DNA of 30,503 nt from a virus. The position numbers and the translations under genes are program-made. Position 1 is the first letter of the stretch. Each line of letters opens with the position of its first letter. The stretch spans positions 1-30,503 of the IMG/VR virus record IMGVR_UViG_3300017763_000113. One strand, given 5' to 3'. A model generated the notes under the pieces. It ran no database searches. It had not been told where the DNA came from and saw nothing but the letters and a program-made list of their open reading frames with translations. Positions 1 through 9,804 of the stretch are shown one piece after another.

Positions 1-737
1 ATGTAGATGGTGAGATTAAGGCAGGAACTGGTTGTGTTCCAGATACGGATTTGGGTGCTTACTTAGGATCTAGTACTGAAAGATGGACTGCTGCTTGGAT
101 TGATAATATCGGTATTGGAACAGGAGCTGGTGCATTAATTGCCTCTCACGTAGGTGATCTTTCTATCAGTTGCAATGAATCTACTGGAATTGTATCAGTA
201 TCTACAGATATTAATGTTTCTGGTGTTGTCACTGCAACAGCATTCTATGGTGATGGATCAAATCTAACTGGTATTGTTGCTGGTGGTGGAAGTGGAACTG
301 GATACTTTGATAACAACCAGACTAATGCTGGTATACATACAACAGCAGCTCATGTTGGTCTCGGAACTACCAATCCAAGAACACCTCTACAAGTTGAAGA
401 AGTCTATGGTGTTTATACCGACTATGGATCATTCACAGCAGTTGCAGGTGTTACAACTATAGGTGATGCTTCTTGGGTGATTGCAACGGATGACTTTAAA
501 ACTGCAGAATATACACTGTACTTCAAATATAATGATAACATCCAATCACAGAAAGTTCTATTGATGAACGATGGGACAACTGCATATTCTCAAGAGTATG
601 CGATTATGTATAATAATGACCTTCTAGTTTCGGTAGGTGCTACTGTTAATTCTGGAACTTGTGAATTACAATGGACTCCAGAACCAGGAGTAAGTGGTAT
701 AGTCACATATAGAGTAGTAAGGGAGACAATGCTCTGA
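1..737 (+). CDS. Phage tail fibre-like structural protein, 3' part (5' end outside window)
   Basis: The reading frame is open from base 3 to the TGA at 735-737, so the gene starts upstream of the window; an internal TTG at 51 is probably not the start. The visible ~244 residues are rich in Gly, Thr, Ser and Val. They contain the segment VTATAFYGDGSNLTGI, a repeat type typical of cyanophage fibre and baseplate-associated proteins that also occurs in the gene at 4981. The last ~120 residues look like a compact beta-rich C-terminal domain (around TTIGDASWVIATDDFKTAEY) ending in RVVRETML. The stop codon shares its final A with the ATG of the protease gene (TGATG), suggesting translational coupling. 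A virion structural role is inferred from composition and neighbours; the exact fibre is unknown. Confidence 0.75.
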   Translation, partial: VDGEIKAGTGCVPDTDLGAYLGSSTERWTAAWIDNIGIGTGAGALIASHVGDLSISCNESTGIVSVSTDINVSGVVTATAFYGDGSNLTGIVAGGGSGTGYFDNNQTNAGIHTTAAHVGLGTTNPRTPLQVEEVYGVYTDYGSFTAVAGVTTIGDASWVIATDDFKTAEYTLYFKYNDNIQSQKVLLMNDGTTAYSQEYAIMYNNDLLVSVGATVNSGTCELQWTPEPGVSGIVTYRVVRETML

Positions 738-3700
738 TGCATACAGAAGTACATTCCGAGTCTGGCAGAGTCATTGTCATCAGTGACATAGCAGATAATG
801 AATCTCAATCGTTTACAGTTGCAATTAGAGATCCCGCCGATTGGCAGGAAATGCATGACTATATTATAAATGAAAATGATCTTGATGGGATACCAAATAG
901 AAGAATAGATTGTACTGCTGAAATGCCCTTCTCAACAAAAAGGGCAGTGTATCAGATTTCTGTGGAAGAAGCAGAAGTTTTAAGACAACATCCTAAAGTT
1001 GAATGGGTTGAAGAGTCTTCTACTTATAATCCAACTTGTCTTGAGCAAAGAAAGTATGATGAGAAATTTGATCGTCATGCTGATAAATTTAGATTTAAAG
1101 ATACTAGCATTAGACATCTAAGAGCTGCTGGTACTCCAGGTTCGGATCTAGATTTTACTCAATGGGGTTTACATCGTCATGGATATAAAAATGATCCTTT
1201 TGGATCAGAAACAAATGCAACAGCAGATATTAAGTACCAATTTACTGGTAAGAATGTTGACGTTGTAATTATGGATACTGGAATTCGTTGGGATCACCCA
1301 GAATTCTTAAAACCTGGAGTTACAACTTTTGTTGATAAGAATAGTACAAGAGTTAGAGATATTCTAATCCATGGAGCATCTGAATATGGAATTGATTGGG
1401 AAGCAGAAGGATTGATTCCTGCAGGACAATCCACATATTCAAACTATACTGTAGCAAATGTTTTAGAATCAAGTACGTTTGGAAATCCTGGATCTTGGCA
1501 CGGATCTCATGTTGGAGGAACTGCTGCTGGTAATCAATTTGGTGCAGCATTTGAAGCAAATATTTGGTCTATTGCTTGCGTAGATCGTTCTGATGTTGGT
1601 TGGGCAGAACCATCTGATGGATTTGATTATATTAAAGTATGGCATAAAAATAAACCCATCAATCCAGAAACTGGAAAAAGAAATCCAACTATTGTAAATT
1701 GTAGTTGGGGACACAGGCAATTTATAAGAACTGATCTTTCTTCTGAAGCAACATTTAGAGGAGTATCATATGGTGATGGTGGTGATTTTTACCGCAATGA
1801 AGCATATGACGCCATTTATTACCTAGACTATACGACTTCCGTATATAAAGGATTTACCACTAGAAGAGTAAGTGGTCAAACCATAATGAATGAACTTCTA
1901 GATGATCCAGATTGTCAGGGTGTAGTTTTTATATGTTCTGCTGGTAATTCTGACCACAAACAAGATACTATTGGTGGCATTGATTATAACAATCGATTTA
2001 CTTCAGGATCACTTTATTATAGTACAGCTGGTTATGATAGTTATTTTCATAGAGGAGGAACTCCAGCAGTTGGTCATGAAGGAGCAGCAGATGCAGTAAT
2101 TAGTGTTGCTGCTTTATCAGAATATTATAGTAACAGTCAAGAAACATTAGATAGTTATACAAATAGAGGACCAAGAACTGATATATCTGCTGCTGGTGGT
2201 GAGATTTTGTCTCCATGGGACGCAGGATATGATGATCCAAGAGATACGTCATTCCATAATAATTACTTACAAGGAACAAGTATGGCAGCACCAAATGTAA
2301 CTGGTGTTCTTGCTTTATATTTACAATCAAGACCAGATGCAACAAGAGTTGATGCTAGAAATTGGTTATTTGACCATGGATCTATAGTAGCACCACTAAG
2401 AGATTCTGAACCAGACTTTACGGATTCTAGTTATTGGGGAAGTAGTACTGCACTGAGAAATACAATTCCAAGAGTTCTTTTCAATCCATTTGCAAATAAT
2501 GAGAGAGTTTCAATTGTTCCTGGAGTTGAGCAAATTATCAAAGAAAATCTAGTTATGGAACTGGATGGTGAAAAAGAAGAAATTGTAGATAATATATGGA
2601 GAGATACAAGTCGTAATGGTTCTAATAATCTCGCAACATTAGATCCTGGTGTTGATTACTTTGGTGATCGTTACTCTTATCAATTTAATGGTAATGCTAA
2701 GGCAAGTATAGCCAATAATAGTGACTTCCAATCTATTGGAGAATTTACTATTGAACTTTGGTATAATCAACATACACACTCACTATCAAATGTATATCCA
2801 ACAGTAATTTTTGGATCATGGAATGCTCTTGAAGTTGATGATAATGAGTTTGCAATTTACCAACAACCAGATGGCACATTGACATATGAACTTGCAGGTG
2901 GTTCTGCAAATTCTGGCATCACATCTACACATCAAACAACACCACAACTGAATACTTGGAATCATGTTGTTCTAACAAGAACTAGTAATAAAATTGATTT
3001 TTATCTGAATAAAGAAAAAACAACATATCAAGGAATTTATTCTCCAAATATTACTTGCACTCTTGAAGCAAGAGTCGGAACAGACAACAGCACTGGAGAT
3101 TTTATTAATAGAGTTACTGGTATTAGTGCTGGATCTGGGTATGAAACAGTACCAACAGTTAATGTTGTGAACCCTGGTGGTGCAACAGGTGCTACCTTTG
3201 TTGCATCATTAAGCACTCAAGGAACTTTTAAAAGATTTGAAGTTACTAGTGGTGGATCTGGATACACATATCCACCTGTTGTAACACTTGGTGGTGGTAT
3301 GGCAGATGTTGGTGCTACCGCAGCAATTACTGCTGGTGTTGTTACGTCAATTTCCCTTGATGGTATTGTTTATGATACTACTAATTCCGATGATATCTTT
3401 CAGTTTGGTAGTGGAACTAGTATTGCAAGTAATGGATCTGGTAATGGAGAGCAGGGTGGATTTGACATTGGTGAAACACACTTAAGATTTGGTGATTCTG
3501 ATGGTGGTATCCGTGCAGTTGTTGTAAATCCAGTCGATGCCACAGATTTTGATACTATTAGAATCTATGCTATTCGTGGTGATGACTTTAATGGTGGTGA
3601 ACTTCCTGAGGGAGATTCTGGTGACGAAAGTCTAAGACTTTCTTATAATATTGGTGCTGGAGTTACTGATTCTTGGACAGATGCTGGTATCATTATTTGG

Positions 3701-4963
3701 CATGAAGGTCTTGATGGTACTTATGGAAATCCTGGTGGTGATTTGAGAAACTGGGACATTAGTATTCCTGGTATTGCAAGAACAGATAATGTCTACTTTA
3801 GATTGTATATGCCAAATAATAGTGGAACAATTTATGATAACTATGGTATTTTAAGTGTCTCATTTATTGATGAAGGCACGGAATATACTGATAGTACAGT
3901 TACATTAACACCCAATGCACTGGAGTCTAATCCATCGGGCATCACAACAGCAACAGCAAATGTTTGGATCAATAAAAATATAACCGATATTGAACTAACT
4001 GATGGTGGTTCTGGATATGGTGGAACATATGCATTATCAATGTCAGGTGGAAATCCAACTTCACCAGGATCTGGTCAAGCAGTTGCAGATGGAAATTTAT
4101 ACTATGATGGTTATGTTGGTATGGTGAGATACTATAAAGGTAGACCATTCATTCAAGATGAAGTCAATCAACATTATGAAGAGCAAATTGCAAGATTTGA
4201 TCCAAGTAAGAAACCATCAATATCTTTTGGAAACTCAGATCCTAGTACCGATGCATCACTTGCTGATATAACTACAACTGGACTTGTAATGCACATTGAT
4301 GGTCCAACTAAATTTGATACTGATTTAAGTGGTAATGGCAATGTACCAACTTATTATAGTGATAATCCATATAATGGACTATCATATCTTAATTTTCAAG
4401 GAACTACCAATACTTCTGGTGGTGGATTACTTAGTGGTGTGAACATATCTGGAGGTTCCTTTGCAATGGAAGCATGGATTTATCTTCTAGGAAATCCTAA
4501 TTCTGGCACAAATGGACAGATTGTATCTCAAGATGATGGTGGTAATGATGGGCAGGGATGGCAATGGAGAATAAGTGATGCTCCAGATTATCAACAAGAT
4601 TTTGTATATTTTACTTCTTCATCAAGAGGTTCTGCAGTTGATCTCTCAGCAGCACCAACTCCAATTCCTTTAAATAAATGGAGTCACGTTGCAGTTACAT
4701 ATGATGGAACTGATATTAGAATGTACTTGAATGGTGTTCAAGATTTTATCCACACACCAGCATCTTCACTTTATGCAAGCAGTACTCAGATAGGAATTGG
4801 AAGATATGGTGGCACCGCTTTTGCTAGCAGTTATAGATTAAATGCTAGATATGGTGCTGTCCGTCTTTACAATCAGTTCTTAACTGGTGATCAAATCAAA
4901 TCACACTATGATTTACAAAAGTATCGTTTCATCCCTCAATCTCTCACTTTATCATACGAATAA
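737..4963 (+). CDS. Subtilisin-like serine protease fused to two LamG/concanavalin-like domains
   Basis: This 1408-residue protein carries a full S8 (subtilase) catalytic set: Asp180 in IMDTGIRWDHPEF, His255 in SWHGSHVGGTAAG, the oxyanion Asn404 in CSAGNSDH, and Ser515 in GTSMAAPNVTG. Residues ~10-95 resemble an I9-type inhibitory propeptide, ending in RQHPKVEWVEES, so the enzyme may be autoprocessed. Residues ~605-785 and ~1180-1400 look like LamG/concanavalin A-like sugar- or protein-binding folds (NTWNHVVLTRTSNKIDFYLN and KWSHVAVTYDGTDIRMYLNG). Between them lie Gly-rich segments of the GSGY type (~790-855 and ~1083-1110), common in marine phage structural proteins. No signal peptide is visible. 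The start has GGGAGA at 721-726 upstream and overlaps the preceding stop. Neighbours suggest a virion-borne enzyme acting at the host surface or in virion maturation; this is inference. Confidence 0.9.
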   Translation: MHTEVHSESGRVIVISDIADNESQSFTVAIRDPADWQEMHDYIINENDLDGIPNRRIDCTAEMPFSTKRAVYQISVEEAEVLRQHPKVEWVEESSTYNPTCLEQRKYDEKFDRHADKFRFKDTSIRHLRAAGTPGSDLDFTQWGLHRHGYKNDPFGSETNATADIKYQFTGKNVDVVIMDTGIRWDHPEFLKPGVTTFVDKNSTRVRDILIHGASEYGIDWEAEGLIPAGQSTYSNYTVANVLESSTFGNPGSWHGSHVGGTAAGNQFGAAFEANIWSIACVDRSDVGWAEPSDGFDYIKVWHKNKPINPETGKRNPTIVNCSWGHRQFIRTDLSSEATFRGVSYGDGGDFYRNEAYDAIYYLDYTTSVYKGFTTRRVSGQTIMNELLDDPDCQGVVFICSAGNSDHKQDTIGGIDYNNRFTSGSLYYSTAGYDSYFHRGGTPAVGHEGAADAVISVAALSEYYSNSQETLDSYTNRGPRTDISAAGGEILSPWDAGYDDPRDTSFHNNYLQGTSMAAPNVTGVLALYLQSRPDATRVDARNWLFDHGSIVAPLRDSEPDFTDSSYWGSSTALRNTIPRVLFNPFANNERVSIVPGVEQIIKENLVMELDGEKEEIVDNIWRDTSRNGSNNLATLDPGVDYFGDRYSYQFNGNAKASIANNSDFQSIGEFTIELWYNQHTHSLSNVYPTVIFGSWNALEVDDNEFAIYQQPDGTLTYELAGGSANSGITSTHQTTPQLNTWNHVVLTRTSNKIDFYLNKEKTTYQGIYSPNITCTLEARVGTDNSTGDFINRVTGISAGSGYETVPTVNVVNPGGATGATFVASLSTQGTFKRFEVTSGGSGYTYPPVVTLGGGMADVGATAAITAGVVTSISLDGIVYDTTNSDDIFQFGSGTSIASNGSGNGEQGGFDIGETHLRFGDSDGGIRAVVVNPVDATDFDTIRIYAIRGDDFNGGELPEGDSGDESLRLSYNIGAGVTDSWTDAGIIIWHEGLDGTYGNPGGDLRNWDISIPGIARTDNVYFRLYMPNNSGTIYDNYGILSVSFIDEGTEYTDSTVTLTPNALESNPSGITTATANVWINKNITDIELTDGGSGYGGTYALSMSGGNPTSPGSGQAVADGNLYYDGYVGMVRYYKGRPFIQDEVNQHYEEQIARFDPSKKPSISFGNSDPSTDASLADITTTGLVMHIDGPTKFDTDLSGNGNVPTYYSDNPYNGLSYLNFQGTTNTSGGGLLSGVNISGGSFAMEAWIYLLGNPNSGTNGQIVSQDDGGNDGQGWQWRISDAPDYQQDFVYFTSSSRGSAVDLSAAPTPIPLNKWSHVAVTYDGTDIRMYLNGVQDFIHTPASSLYASSTQIGIGRYGGTAFASSYRLNARYGAVRLYNQFLTGDQIKSHYDLQKYRFIPQSLTLSYE

Positions 4964-4966
4964 ATA
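4959..4966 (+). promoter_or_regulatory. T4-type late promoter (AATAAATA)
   Basis: The octamer AATAAATA matches the T4-like late promoter (TATAAATA; NATAAATA in cyanophages). It overlaps the TAA stop of the protease gene and ends 14 bp before the ATG of the next fibre gene. The surrounding 16-mer AATAAATAACTAAAAA recurs at 9780-9795, before another fibre gene. It would be read by host RNA polymerase carrying phage late sigma and clamp factors. Confidence 0.7.
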
Positions 4967-4980
4967 ACTAAAAAAGACTT

Positions 4981-7590
4981 ATGGCCAATAAGGATTTTGG
5001 TGTAAAGAAGATAGAACTTATTGGTTCATCTGGCACCCCAAATTTAACTAGTCCAACTAACCTAAACTTAAACGCAAATACTGTTGCGATTAGTACGGAT
5101 GTCACGATCGGAGGTAAAGTTCAATCAGATGTCATTGTTGGTAGTGGATATTCAGTAGGTATTGGTAGTACACAACCACAGCAAGCACTTGATGTTAGTG
5201 GAACAATTCGTGCTACTGCTTTTGTAACTCCTGATGGTCCCATTGGTGCTGGTGGAGGTGGTGGTGGTGTAACTGGTGTAACAATCAGAGAAGAAGGATC
5301 TGTCGTCGGTGTTGCAAATAGTATTACTGATATTGATTTTGTCAGTAGTAATTTAACAGCAACTGCATCTGGTGCTGATGCCACAATCACATTATCAGAT
5401 ACACCATCATTCACTTCAGCAGTAGTAGGATCTGCAGTTAATATTAATTCTACTGGTGTCAATGTTGTTGGTACTGTAACTGCAACATCATTTTCTGGTG
5501 ATGGTTCACAACTTACCAACATTGGTGCAGGAACAACTAGTGAATGGACTTTGGGTGCAAATGGTAGTAGTGATTATACATTCACTGGTCCTGGTCTAAC
5601 TGGTGCAGAGAATGATCCCACACTCTACTTAGTAAGAGGTCAGTCATATAGATTTACTAATAACATGGGTGCTCACCCATTCAGAATTCAGAGCACTGTA
5701 AACGGATCTACTGGAAGTCAATATAATGATGGTATCACAAATAATGATGTAAGCAACGGAACTCTAGTATGGGATGTTCAGTTTGATACTCCTGACACTC
5801 TATATTATCAGTGTACTGCTCATGGTGGTATGGGTGGTCCAATCTTTATTGTTGGAGAATCACCCAATAAAGAACTTACACAACTTACAGTCACTGGTGT
5901 TGCTACAATTACCAATGGTAGAATTCAATCGGGTGGAGCATCCAACCTAAGATTTGGTAACATTGCTGCTGGATCTGGTAGTGGTAGAAATATTGCAATT
6001 GGTGATCAGGTTCTAGGTTCACTCTCTAGTGGTAACGGTAGAAATATTGGTCTTGGTGAACTTTCACTTAATAATGTAAATTCTGGTGGATATAACATTG
6101 GTCTTGGTATCAAAGCAGGACAATTAATCACAAATGGTCAATATAATGTTGTTATTGGGGGATATGATGGTAACTCTGGTAATCTAGACATCAGAACTCT
6201 ATCTAATCGAGTTATTATTGCTGACGGTGAAGGAAATATTAGACAATATATCAACAACTCTGGAAGAACTGGTATCAATACAACAGTTCTCACAGACATG
6301 CTAACTGTTGGTGGTAGTGTTACTGCCACATCTTACTCTGGTGCTGCTTCTGGACTTACAGGATTGCCTGCTGGGCAACTCACAGGAGCACTACCTGCAC
6401 TCGATGGTTCTGCACTTACTGGTGTATCTGCTGTTGGATCTGGTATTGAAGTCAAGGATAGTGGTTCAGCAGTTGGTGCTGCTGCAACCATTGATTTCTC
6501 TACTGGTTTAGATGTATCTCCAGTATCTGCTGGTGTTGTCACAATCACAGCATCTATTCCTGGTATCAGCACAACAGGAACTTCTGGTTTTAGTGATATT
6601 ACTAGTACTGGTATTGATGTAACTGGACATACTGAGACTGATAGTTTAAGAGTTTCTGGTGTTTCTACATTCGATGATGTAAAAGCAACAAGGGTGTCTA
6701 CTGGTGACGGTTTCAGTTCTGGATTGAAGGTTGGTGTAGGTGATGATCTTTCAATATATGAAACTAGTAGTGATGTTGGGATGAGCTATGGTGGTACTGG
6801 ACTACTATTTGTGCGTACTGGTGGAAACTATCAAATTGATAAAAATGGTTCAAAGAGAATTTATGCATACTCTTCTGGTGAAGTAGACCTTTATTATAAC
6901 AATTTCTTAAGACTTCAAACAACAACTAACGGAATTACTGTTTATGGTAATGTAACACTTTCTGGTTCTGGTTCAGAGTTTGTTGGTTCTGGTGCTGGTC
7001 TCACAAGTATTCCTTCAGGTGAACTTACTGGTTCATTACCTGCTATTGATGGATCTGCACTACTCAACGTTAATGCAACTGGTGATGGTGTTGTTGTTGA
7101 AAACAGTGGGTCAAACGTTGGTTCAGCAAAGACTATCAACTTTGATACTGGTCTAGATGTTAGTTACGGTTCTGGTATTGCTACTGTTACTGCATCTGGT
7201 GGTTCACTACAAAACAGAACAATAGTTTCTGCATCAACAACATCTATTGCAGACAATGCTGTAGGTCTTGTAACAGTTACTGGATTTAAGTCTTATGCAC
7301 TGATGAAAATTGGTCTATCTACAGCAGGTTGGATTAGAATATATACTGATAGTGAATCTAGAACTGCTGATTCTAGTAGAAGTGTTGGGGAAGATCCAGC
7401 AGCAGGAAGTGGAGTTATTGCTGAAGTTGTAACGACAGGAATCTCTACTGAACAAAAAATCTCTCCATTCACAATGGGTGGAAACATGAATGATCCAGTT
7501 GATGCCACGATTTATATGGCAGTCACAAATCTATCTGGAAGCACACAATCAATCAATGCAAATCTAACCATTCTTCAACTAGAGGCATAA
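4981..7590 (+). CDS. Tail fibre-like structural protein with a cupredoxin-like domain
   Basis: This 869-residue protein is a mosaic of fibre modules. Residues ~60-75 and ~165-180 hold VSGTIRATAF and VTATSFSGDGSQLTNI segments. Residues ~188-293 form a cupredoxin-like domain with His232 (GAHPFRI) and Cys278-x2-His281-x2-Met284 (YYQCTAHGGMGG), the type-1 copper ligand set with amicyanin-like spacing. Next come left-handed-roll-like repeats with NIAIG, NIGLG, NIGLG and NVVIG units (~335-395). Two ~85-residue units, around G458 and G673, repeat each other (GLTGLPAGQLTGALPALDGSAL and GLTSIPSGELTGSLPAIDGSAL types). The C-terminal ~120 residues form a beta domain (KSYALMKIGLSTAGWIRIYT) that I recognise from other marine phage structural proteins. 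A late promoter lies just upstream. Copper binding is a prediction. Confidence 0.8.
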   Translation: MANKDFGVKKIELIGSSGTPNLTSPTNLNLNANTVAISTDVTIGGKVQSDVIVGSGYSVGIGSTQPQQALDVSGTIRATAFVTPDGPIGAGGGGGGVTGVTIREEGSVVGVANSITDIDFVSSNLTATASGADATITLSDTPSFTSAVVGSAVNINSTGVNVVGTVTATSFSGDGSQLTNIGAGTTSEWTLGANGSSDYTFTGPGLTGAENDPTLYLVRGQSYRFTNNMGAHPFRIQSTVNGSTGSQYNDGITNNDVSNGTLVWDVQFDTPDTLYYQCTAHGGMGGPIFIVGESPNKELTQLTVTGVATITNGRIQSGGASNLRFGNIAAGSGSGRNIAIGDQVLGSLSSGNGRNIGLGELSLNNVNSGGYNIGLGIKAGQLITNGQYNVVIGGYDGNSGNLDIRTLSNRVIIADGEGNIRQYINNSGRTGINTTVLTDMLTVGGSVTATSYSGAASGLTGLPAGQLTGALPALDGSALTGVSAVGSGIEVKDSGSAVGAAATIDFSTGLDVSPVSAGVVTITASIPGISTTGTSGFSDITSTGIDVTGHTETDSLRVSGVSTFDDVKATRVSTGDGFSSGLKVGVGDDLSIYETSSDVGMSYGGTGLLFVRTGGNYQIDKNGSKRIYAYSSGEVDLYYNNFLRLQTTTNGITVYGNVTLSGSGSEFVGSGAGLTSIPSGELTGSLPAIDGSALLNVNATGDGVVVENSGSNVGSAKTINFDTGLDVSYGSGIATVTASGGSLQNRTIVSASTTSIADNAVGLVTVTGFKSYALMKIGLSTAGWIRIYTDSESRTADSSRSVGEDPAAGSGVIAEVVTTGISTEQKISPFTMGGNMNDPVDATIYMAVTNLSGSTQSINANLTILQLEA

Positions 7591-7593
7591 TAA

Positions 7594-9546
7594 ATGGCAA
7601 TTACTACAAATACAGTTTCTATTGCAGGAACTTGGACAAAAGTAAATCACTTAGAACAACTTGGTGAAGCTCTTGAGTGGTTAGGTTGGCACAGTATTGC
7701 TGGTTCTGGATCTTCAGAAACGGGTAAAGTTTGTGGACTTCAAACATTTTATGGTGGTGGATCATTACCTAATGCAGATCCCAAACAACCAGAATATCAA
7801 GATGTATTTCCTATAGCAACAACTGGTATTGGAACTGGAGCATCATTCTTGGTGCAAAGATGTCCACTCGACAACGACAACGGTTCAGGTGTCAGAGTTG
7901 TTGATGCGATTATGGCTAATCGTCCTGGATACGGATACACTGGTGGAGAAGTTGTAACACTTTCTGCTGAAGATATTGGTGGTTCTTCAAATGGTGCAAC
8001 AAATATTACAATTCCAGTTGTTATTGAATCTGATATAACTGGTGGTAATTCTTATATTTGTACATTTACAGGATCCAGCCCTATGACCATGGAAGCATAT
8101 GGTAGAAATGGATTTGTTTCTGGATCATGCACTAACACCTATGTTGAAATTCAAGAAGGTGACACTATAACCTTTGATAATAACACTGGTGCATGGAATA
8201 TGGCACTTTGTTGGAGAAATCATCCAATCCAAAATAATTTATTTCATGAATATAGCAACGAAAACAGAGTTTTTAATGCCAATGTATTCAATAACGGAGG
8301 AACGGGAACATTTACTCCAATCTCTGGTCAAGCAGGAAAGTATTTCTTACGTGAAGATAGCACAGATATTAGAGATATTGTCAATAATGATGTAGGTAAT
8401 ATAATTGTAACTGCAGCAACTTCTGGTATTTCTACAGTTGGTTTTGGTACAACAAACAGTTGGTATCATGTTGACTATTCAAATACATCATACCCATGGG
8501 CAGTTTGGAGACAAAGTTTTGACGAGAATAAAAAGTTTGGTGCAACCTATAGATTATTTGGAATTAATAATAACTTCCTTGGCATTACTCAATGGGTTGG
8601 TAGTGGATGGCAACCTTCAACAAGATCGCAATATGTTTATTTCAGTGGTGGTCATGGATATGGTATGAGATTTGCTGGTGCAAATGGATTAGATAATGGT
8701 TACGGAGGTCATATGTATGAGACATATGCTACATTTGAAAGTGGACTTACTGGAAATAATCTTACTGCCCATACAAATGCAGGTTTATCCCATGGTGGAA
8801 CTGCAAACAAAGCCCTTGACTTAAACATTTATAGATCAGGAATTGATACCGATTTTGCAGTATTTTCATATTATGAACCAGATGTATCTGCAACAAGATG
8901 GGACGGAAGAAGTGTCAATGCATGGTTCTTCCATAACTTCTCACAGAATGTTTGGGATCTAGATGAATGCTTTACATCTGGAACAACTTTTATTAGTCCT
9001 GGTTCACAAGGTGGTGTAAATCCATACATTCGTATCCAAACACAAGTTGGTGGAACTCACCGTGTAGGTTATGATGATAATCCTTCAAGACGTTCTGGTG
9101 AATTTGGTTATTCATCTCTTGATAATGGTTATGATTTTAATAATTTTATTACTACTGATTACTATTCTGAGATAGTTCCAGCAAGATCTTCTGCTACCAT
9201 CAATCCTGCTGATGAAATGAGAATTTACCATAGATCAACAAATTCTTCATTAAATCAGAAAGATTTGAGTACTGGTTCAGGTGGAACAACAGGACAAGAT
9301 ACCGTAGGTGTTGATTTTAATCCAGTCATTAAAGGAATTCCAATTAGTGGTAAGATGGTTCCTTGTCCATATTATATTCCAGACGATTTTGTGTTGATTG
9401 ATTTCTTCTATGCTTCCAATGACGAATTCATCGACCAGGGAGATACAATTACAATTAGTGGTAGTGAAGTATACACAATAATTGTTGCATCATATTATCA
9501 AGGATCAGGAACAACAGGTATTGCATTCTGTGCGAGGACAACCTAA
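7594..9546 (+). CDS. Phage structural protein, first copy of a duplicated fibre gene
   Basis: This 650-residue protein is paralogous to the product at 9805-11724. Both begin MAI(T/S)T-TVSIAGTWTK, share GIGTGASF and NRPGYGYTGGE near residues 75-120, and end with a related tail (IPDDFVLIDFFY, GDTITISGSEVYTII, FCAR(T/S)T). A segment at ~150-275 has the layout of a cupredoxin-like beta sandwich (EGDTITFDNNTG, then SGQAGKYFLRED) but shows no recognisable copper ligands. AGAGG at 7581-7585 is a good ribosome site, 8 bp before the ATG. The stop overlaps the next start (TAATG). Composition, neighbours and late-region position indicate a virion or fibre protein; I do not recognise an exact T4 counterpart. 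Confidence 0.75.
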   Translation: MAITTNTVSIAGTWTKVNHLEQLGEALEWLGWHSIAGSGSSETGKVCGLQTFYGGGSLPNADPKQPEYQDVFPIATTGIGTGASFLVQRCPLDNDNGSGVRVVDAIMANRPGYGYTGGEVVTLSAEDIGGSSNGATNITIPVVIESDITGGNSYICTFTGSSPMTMEAYGRNGFVSGSCTNTYVEIQEGDTITFDNNTGAWNMALCWRNHPIQNNLFHEYSNENRVFNANVFNNGGTGTFTPISGQAGKYFLREDSTDIRDIVNNDVGNIIVTAATSGISTVGFGTTNSWYHVDYSNTSYPWAVWRQSFDENKKFGATYRLFGINNNFLGITQWVGSGWQPSTRSQYVYFSGGHGYGMRFAGANGLDNGYGGHMYETYATFESGLTGNNLTAHTNAGLSHGGTANKALDLNIYRSGIDTDFAVFSYYEPDVSATRWDGRSVNAWFFHNFSQNVWDLDECFTSGTTFISPGSQGGVNPYIRIQTQVGGTHRVGYDDNPSRRSGEFGYSSLDNGYDFNNFITTDYYSEIVPARSSATINPADEMRIYHRSTNSSLNQKDLSTGSGGTTGQDTVGVDFNPVIKGIPISGKMVPCPYYIPDDFVLIDFFYASNDEFIDQGDTITISGSEVYTIIVASYYQGSGTTGIAFCARTT

Positions 9547-9788
9547 TGGCAGACTATTCTTTTTCACATATAACCACACCATCACGAAGTATGTTCGATA
9601 CTGTTACCAGATTTACAACTGGTAGCACTATTCGATCGGGAGATAGTCCTTTTTATATTACTACAACTAATGGTGGTATCCAATTAAGAGCATTTGATGT
9701 CACACATACATCTGGCACAATAAATGTCTTTAATAGTAGTCAAGATAGACCACCAAATGGTCAGATGTATCCTAGATTTAATAAATAA
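9546..9788 (+). CDS. Small phage structural protein, first copy of duplicated pair
   Basis: This 80-residue protein (MADYSF start, GQMYPRFNK end) is the small partner of the gene at 7594. It starts on the stop codon of that gene (TAATG), with GAGGA at 9534-9538 as ribosome site, so the two are probably translated together. It is rich in Thr and Ser, without a transmembrane segment or cysteine. Its paralogue at 11724-11945 keeps the same N- and C-terminal signatures after the second large copy, so the pair probably works as a unit, for example as an adaptor or chaperone-like partner of the fibre. That role is inference. Confidence 0.7.
   Translation: MADYSFSHITTPSRSMFDTVTRFTTGSTIRSGDSPFYITTTNGGIQLRAFDVTHTSGTINVFNSSQDRPPNGQMYPRFNK
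9780..9787 (+). promoter_or_regulatory. T4-type late promoter (AATAAATA)
   Basis: The octamer AATAAATA overlaps the TAA stop of the small structural gene and lies 17 bp before the ATG at 9805. The first 16 nt, AATAAATAACTAAAAA, are identical to the element at 4959-4974. Confidence 0.7.
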
Positions 9789-9804
9789 CTAAAAATAAAA
9801 ACCA

